DNA of 7,744 bases from an uncultured Gemmatimonadota bacterium (lineage in GTDB: Bacteria > Gemmatimonadota > Gemmatimonadetes > Gemmatimonadales > GWC2-71-9): contig CAMLLJ010000131.1 of NCBI GenBank assembly GCA_946480845.1, forward strand, positions 1 to 7,744, in the 5' to 3' direction. Made by a program: the position numbers and the translations under genes. The notes under the pieces are model-generated. The model was given only the letters and a program-made list of their open reading frames with translations. It did not search any database and had not been told where the DNA came from. Position 1 is the first letter of the stretch. Each line of letters begins with the position of its first letter. Of this stretch, positions 5,431 through 7,744 are shown piece after piece.

Positions 5431-6843
5431 TCACACCGCGCTCTCGGGGAACCCCTGCAGCGTCGCCTTGACGTCCGCCATGAAGCGGTCGGCGTCGGCC
5501 CCGTCCACGATCCGGTGGTCGAACGCGAGCGAGAGCATGCCGCGGGTGCGGATCGCCAGGCTGTCGGTGCCGTCCACGGTCACCACCGCCGGCTGCTTCT
5601 CGATCGTGCCGACGCAGAGGATCGCGACCTGCGGCTGGTTGATGATCGGCGTGCCGATGACCGAGCCGAACACCCCGGGGTTGGTGATGGTGAACGTCCC
5701 GCGCTGGACCTCGTCCGGGTTCAGCTTCTTGCCGCGGGCCCGCTCGCCCAGGTCGTTGATCGCCCGCGCGACGCCAAGCAGCGAGAGCTCATCGGCGCGC
5801 TTGATCACCGGGACGATGAGTCCCCAGTCGAGCGCGACGGCGATGCCGAGGTTGATGTCCCGGCGGTAGATGGTGCTCTCCTGCGCCACCGCGGCGTTGA
5901 GGCCCGGATGCCGGCGGAGCCCGTCGGCCACCGCCTTGGCGATGAACGCCAGGTAGGTCAGGTTCACGCCCCGCTCGGCGTACTCCTTCTTCTTCTGCGC
6001 GCGCAGCTGGCCGACGCGGGTGTAGTCCACCTCGAAGATGGTGTTCACGTGCGCCGACACGCGGCGCGACATGATCATGTGGTCGGCGGTGAGCTTGCGG
6101 ATGCGGGACCACGGCTCGACCCGGTCACCCTCCCACGGATCGACGGCCGGATGGACCACGGCGGCCGGCTGCATGGCGGGCGCCGGGGCCGCGGCGGGGG
6201 CGGTGGGCCGGCCCGGAGCCGCCGCGGGAGCGGCAGGAGCGGGCGCGGCGGCCGCGCCGCTCTCGAGATAGCCCAGCACGTCGTTCTTCGTCACCCGGCC
6301 GGCAAGACCGGAGCCGGGAATGGTGCTGATGTCGAGATTGTGCTCGGCCGCCATCTTGCGGACCAGCGGCGTCGAGCGCCGCCGCAGGCGCTCCTCAGCG
6401 GACTCCGAGCCGTTCACGGCGGGTGGATGGGTCGGTGCGGCCGAGGCGGCGGGAGCGGCGGCGGGCGCCGGCGCCGGAGTGGCCGGGGAAGCCGGCGCAG
6501 TTGGAGCCGGCCTCGCGGCCGCTGCGGGCGCGGGCGCCGGTGCCGCAGGAGCGGACTTTGGCGCCTCCGGCGCCGCAGCCGGCGCCGACGCGGCGGCGCC
6601 GGCCTCCGTCTCGATGCGTGCCACGACCGTCTGCACCGCAACGGTCTCCCCTTCCTTCACGAGAATCTCGGCCAGCACCCCGGCATTCGGCGCGGGAATC
6701 TCGGCGTCCACCTTGTCGGTCGAGATCTCGAAGATCGGCTCGTCGCGCTTGACCGCGTCACCGACCTTCTTCAGCCACTTCGATAGCGTGCCCTCGGCGA
6801 TGGATTCGCCCATCTGGGGCATGATGACGTCGATGCGGGCCAT
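5431..6843 (-). CDS. Dihydrolipoamide acyltransferase, E2 of a 2-oxo acid dehydrogenase complex
   Basis: A 470-residue E2 core enzyme that transfers the acyl group from a lipoyl arm to CoA. Domains: one lipoyl domain (1-80) with the lipoylated Lys44 in STDKVDAE; an Ala/Pro linker (about 82-140); a peripheral subunit-binding domain (about 156-193; STPLVRKMAAEHN, then GLAGRVTKNDVLGYL) that docks E1/E3; a second Ala/Pro linker (196-230); and the acyltransferase domain (about 240-470) with FDHRIVDG, catalytic His443 and Asp447. The length and single lipoyl domain suit a branched-chain or pyruvate E2. The neighbouring E1 beta subunit points the same way and against 2-oxoglutarate dehydrogenase, whose E1 is a single chain. 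Branched-chain versus pyruvate cannot be settled here. ATG 6843 lacks a clear Shine-Dalgarno site; the bases before it are C-rich in the transcript and can pair with a G-rich stretch upstream. Antisense open frames here are GC artefacts. Confidence 0.96.
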   Translation of the reverse strand: MARIDVIMPQMGESIAEGTLSKWLKKVGDAVKRDEPIFEISTDKVDAEIPAPNAGVLAEILVKEGETVAVQTVVARIETEAGAAASAPAAAPEAPKSAPAAPAPAPAAAARPAPTAPASPATPAPAPAAAPAASAAPTHPPAVNGSESAEERLRRRSTPLVRKMAAEHNLDISTIPGSGLAGRVTKNDVLGYLESGAAAAPAPAAPAAAPGRPTAPAAAPAPAMQPAAVVHPAVDPWEGDRVEPWSRIRKLTADHMIMSRRVSAHVNTIFEVDYTRVGQLRAQKKKEYAERGVNLTYLAFIAKAVADGLRRHPGLNAAVAQESTIYRRDINLGIAVALDWGLIVPVIKRADELSLLGVARAINDLGERARGKKLNPDEVQRGTFTITNPGVFGSVIGTPIINQPQVAILCVGTIEKQPAVVTVDGTDSLAIRTRGMLSLAFDHRIVDGADADRFMADVKATLQGFPESAV

Positions 6844-6849
6844 GGAGAG

Positions 6850-6882
6850 CAGGGGCTAGGGGTTGGGGGATAGGGACCAGGG
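6850..6882 (+). repeat. G-run tract (five runs, quadruplex-type), C-rich in the mRNA
   Basis: On the plus strand five runs of three or more G fall at 6852-6855, 6859-6862, 6865-6869, 6873-6875 and 6880-6882, with 2-4 base loops. In the minus-strand transcript it is C-rich and ends 6 bases before the E2 start codon, where a ribosome binding site would be expected. Bases 6850-6861 match the reverse complement of the tract at 6989-7000 in 11 of 12 positions. Confidence 0.8.
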
Positions 6883-6981
6883 TAGCACGGCGGGGACACC
6901 CAAGCCCTCAGACGAGCCAAATCTAACCGCATGCAGCGCCTGCCGCCCCGAACCCGGACCGCCGCCGGCCCGGTATCTCCT

Positions 6982-7013
6982 CCCCGAGCCCTAACCCCTG
7001 ACCCCTGAACCCC
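6982..7013 (-). repeat. G-run tract (five runs, quadruplex-type) directly after the E1 beta stop
   Basis: On the minus strand there are five G-runs (7013-7010, 7005-7002, 6998-6995, 6991-6989, 6985-6982) separated by loops of 4, 3, 3 and 3 bases, starting at the base after the E1 beta TAA. The loops carry the repeated pattern TTCA/TCA/TTA, so this is also a degenerate 7-base tandem repeat. It would be G-rich in the mRNA and could fold as an RNA quadruplex or pair with the C-rich tract before the E2 gene. Confidence 0.8.
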
Positions 7014-7744
7014 TTAGTACGCCGCCACCCACCTCGCCGCCCGCACCACGTCGCTGGTCTGCGGCAGGACGAAGTCCTCAAGGGCCGGGGCGTAGGGGAG
7101 CGGGACGTCGTGGGCGGCGACGCGCTTGACGGGGGCATCGAGCCATTCGAAGGCGAGGTCGTTGATGCGGGCGGTGATCTCGCCGGCAATGCCGCCCGTC
7201 ACCGTATCCTCGTGCACGATCAGGACGCGATTGGTCTTCTTCACCGTCGCGACGATCGCTTCGTCGTCCATGGGGAGCAGCGAGCGGAGGTCGATCACCT
7301 CGACCGAGAGCCCGTCCTCGCGCTCCAGCTGCTCGGCGGCCTCGAGCGCCTTCCAGACGGTCGCGGCGTAGGTGATGATCGAGAGATCGCGCCCGTCGCG
7401 GGCCGTGCGTGCCTTGCCGATCGGCACCAGGTGCTCCCCCTCCGGCATCCGCTCCTTGATGCGCCGGTAGAGGTACTTGTGCTCGAAGAAGAGCACGCAG
7501 TCCTCGTCGCGGATGGCGCTCTTCAGCAGGCCCTTGGCATCGCTCGCGGTCGCCGGATAGACGATCTTGAGGCCCGGGGTGTGCAGGAAGGCGGCCTCGG
7601 GGTTCTGCGAATGGAACGGGCCGCCGCGCACGTAGCCGCCGCTCGGGCCGCGCACCACCATCGGGCAGGGCAGGAACGCGCGGTAGCGTGCCGTGGCCAC
7701 GTAGTTGGTGAGCATGTCGTAGGCGCAGGAGATGAAGTCGATGA
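7014..7744 (-). CDS. 2-oxo acid dehydrogenase E1 subunit beta, N-terminus cut by window edge
   Basis: The frame stays open through 7744, so the ATG at 7715 is internal (codons above it read IDFISCAYD, typical of E1 beta). About 242 C-terminal residues are visible out of an expected 320-350. Landmarks: VVRGPSGGYVRGGPFHSQ, with the HSQ of the thiamine-diphosphate transketolase-like domain; PGLKIVYPATASDAKGLL; FFEHKYLYRR, more like branched-chain or general 2-oxo acid E1 beta; and the C-terminal transketolase domain (DLSIITYAATVWKALEAA, then VIDLRSLLPMDDEAI and VLIVHEDTVTGGIAGEI). With an alpha subunit, which should lie beyond 7744 or elsewhere, it performs thiamine-diphosphate-dependent decarboxylation and passes the acyl group to the E2 encoded next. 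The stop is TAA at 7014. The family is certain; the exact substrate is not. Confidence 0.95.
   Translation of the reverse strand, partial: IDFISCAYDMLTNYVATARYRAFLPCPMVVRGPSGGYVRGGPFHSQNPEAAFLHTPGLKIVYPATASDAKGLLKSAIRDEDCVLFFEHKYLYRRIKERMPEGEHLVPIGKARTARDGRDLSIITYAATVWKALEAAEQLEREDGLSVEVIDLRSLLPMDDEAIVATVKKTNRVLIVHEDTVTGGIAGEITARINDLAFEWLDAPVKRVAAHDVPLPYAPALEDFVLPQTSDVVRAARWVAAY

Larger units (their letters stand above)
6844..7013. other. 170-base intergenic spacer between E1 beta and E2 genes
   Basis: The only sizeable non-coding gap. Both ends carry G-run tracts in opposite orientation, listed separately. The middle (6884-6981) has lower order, with a short AT-richer patch near 6917-6928. 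I see no convincing -35/-10 pair, no tRNA and no credible small ORF. A promoter for the E2 operon could be here but is not supported by a recognisable motif. Confidence 0.7.

Noticed and set aside
6180..6600. GC-rich low-complexity stretch as a DNA repeat element
   Set aside because: It encodes the Ala/Pro interdomain linkers normal for E2 proteins, in frame and at the expected positions.
5398..6786. 462-codon plus-strand open frame antisense to the E2 gene
   Set aside because: Arg/Gly/Ala-rich translation without any domain; the minus strand encodes an unmistakable E2 enzyme. This is an artefact of high GC.
6923..7189. Small minus-strand ORF running from the E1 beta 3' end into the spacer
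   Set aside because: Overlaps the E1 beta gene in another frame, is Arg/Ser/Pro-rich, and passes through the G-run tract. No support as a gene.

Overview
This is a very GC-rich (visibly around 70%) bacterial chromosome segment. Every gene I can support reads on the minus strand, so transcription runs from base 7744 towards base 1. Genes are packed with 1 to 20 base gaps or short overlaps. The protein types, the GC content and the G-tract and 9-mer intergenic repeats fit Gemmatimonadota or a similar high-GC soil or sediment lineage. No rRNA or marker gene is present, so that placement is inference.

Layout in transcription order. (1) 7744-7014: C-terminal two thirds of a 2-oxo acid dehydrogenase E1 beta subunit, cut by the window edge. 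(2) 7013-6844: a 170-base spacer, the longest non-coding stretch, with two opposed G-run tracts at its ends. (3) 6843-5431: dihydrolipoamide acyltransferase (E2). (4) 5429-5115 and 5109-4846: two small uncharacterised proteins. (5) 4825-4004: PHP-domain phosphoesterase. (6) 3993-3274 and 3272-2541: two different short-chain dehydrogenases/reductases; the second resembles pteridine reductase but has His where the catalytic Tyr is expected. (7) 2563-1730: a Rossmann-fold, cysteine-containing protein of unknown function, with a terminator-like hairpin inside the 3' end of its reading frame. (8) 1712-726: thioredoxin reductase. (9) 733-86: glyoxalase-II-like metallo-beta-lactamase-fold hydrolase. 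(10) 83-1: a 9-base tandem repeat forming a perfect 21-bp inverted repeat.

Functionally, the E1 beta and E2 genes belong to one oxidative decarboxylation complex (branched-chain or pyruvate type). From E2 to the Rossmann-fold gene the spacing suggests one translationally coupled operon of seven genes. The last two genes (thioredoxin reductase and the hydrolase, overlapping by 8 bases) form a thiol-redox or detoxification pair that may be a separate unit after the hairpin.

I found no mobile element, CRISPR array, RNA gene, toxin-antitoxin or defence system. The window is mostly ordinary metabolism. The points worth following up are the unknown Rossmann/Cys protein and its hairpin, the Tyr-to-His reductase, and the two structured intergenic repeats.
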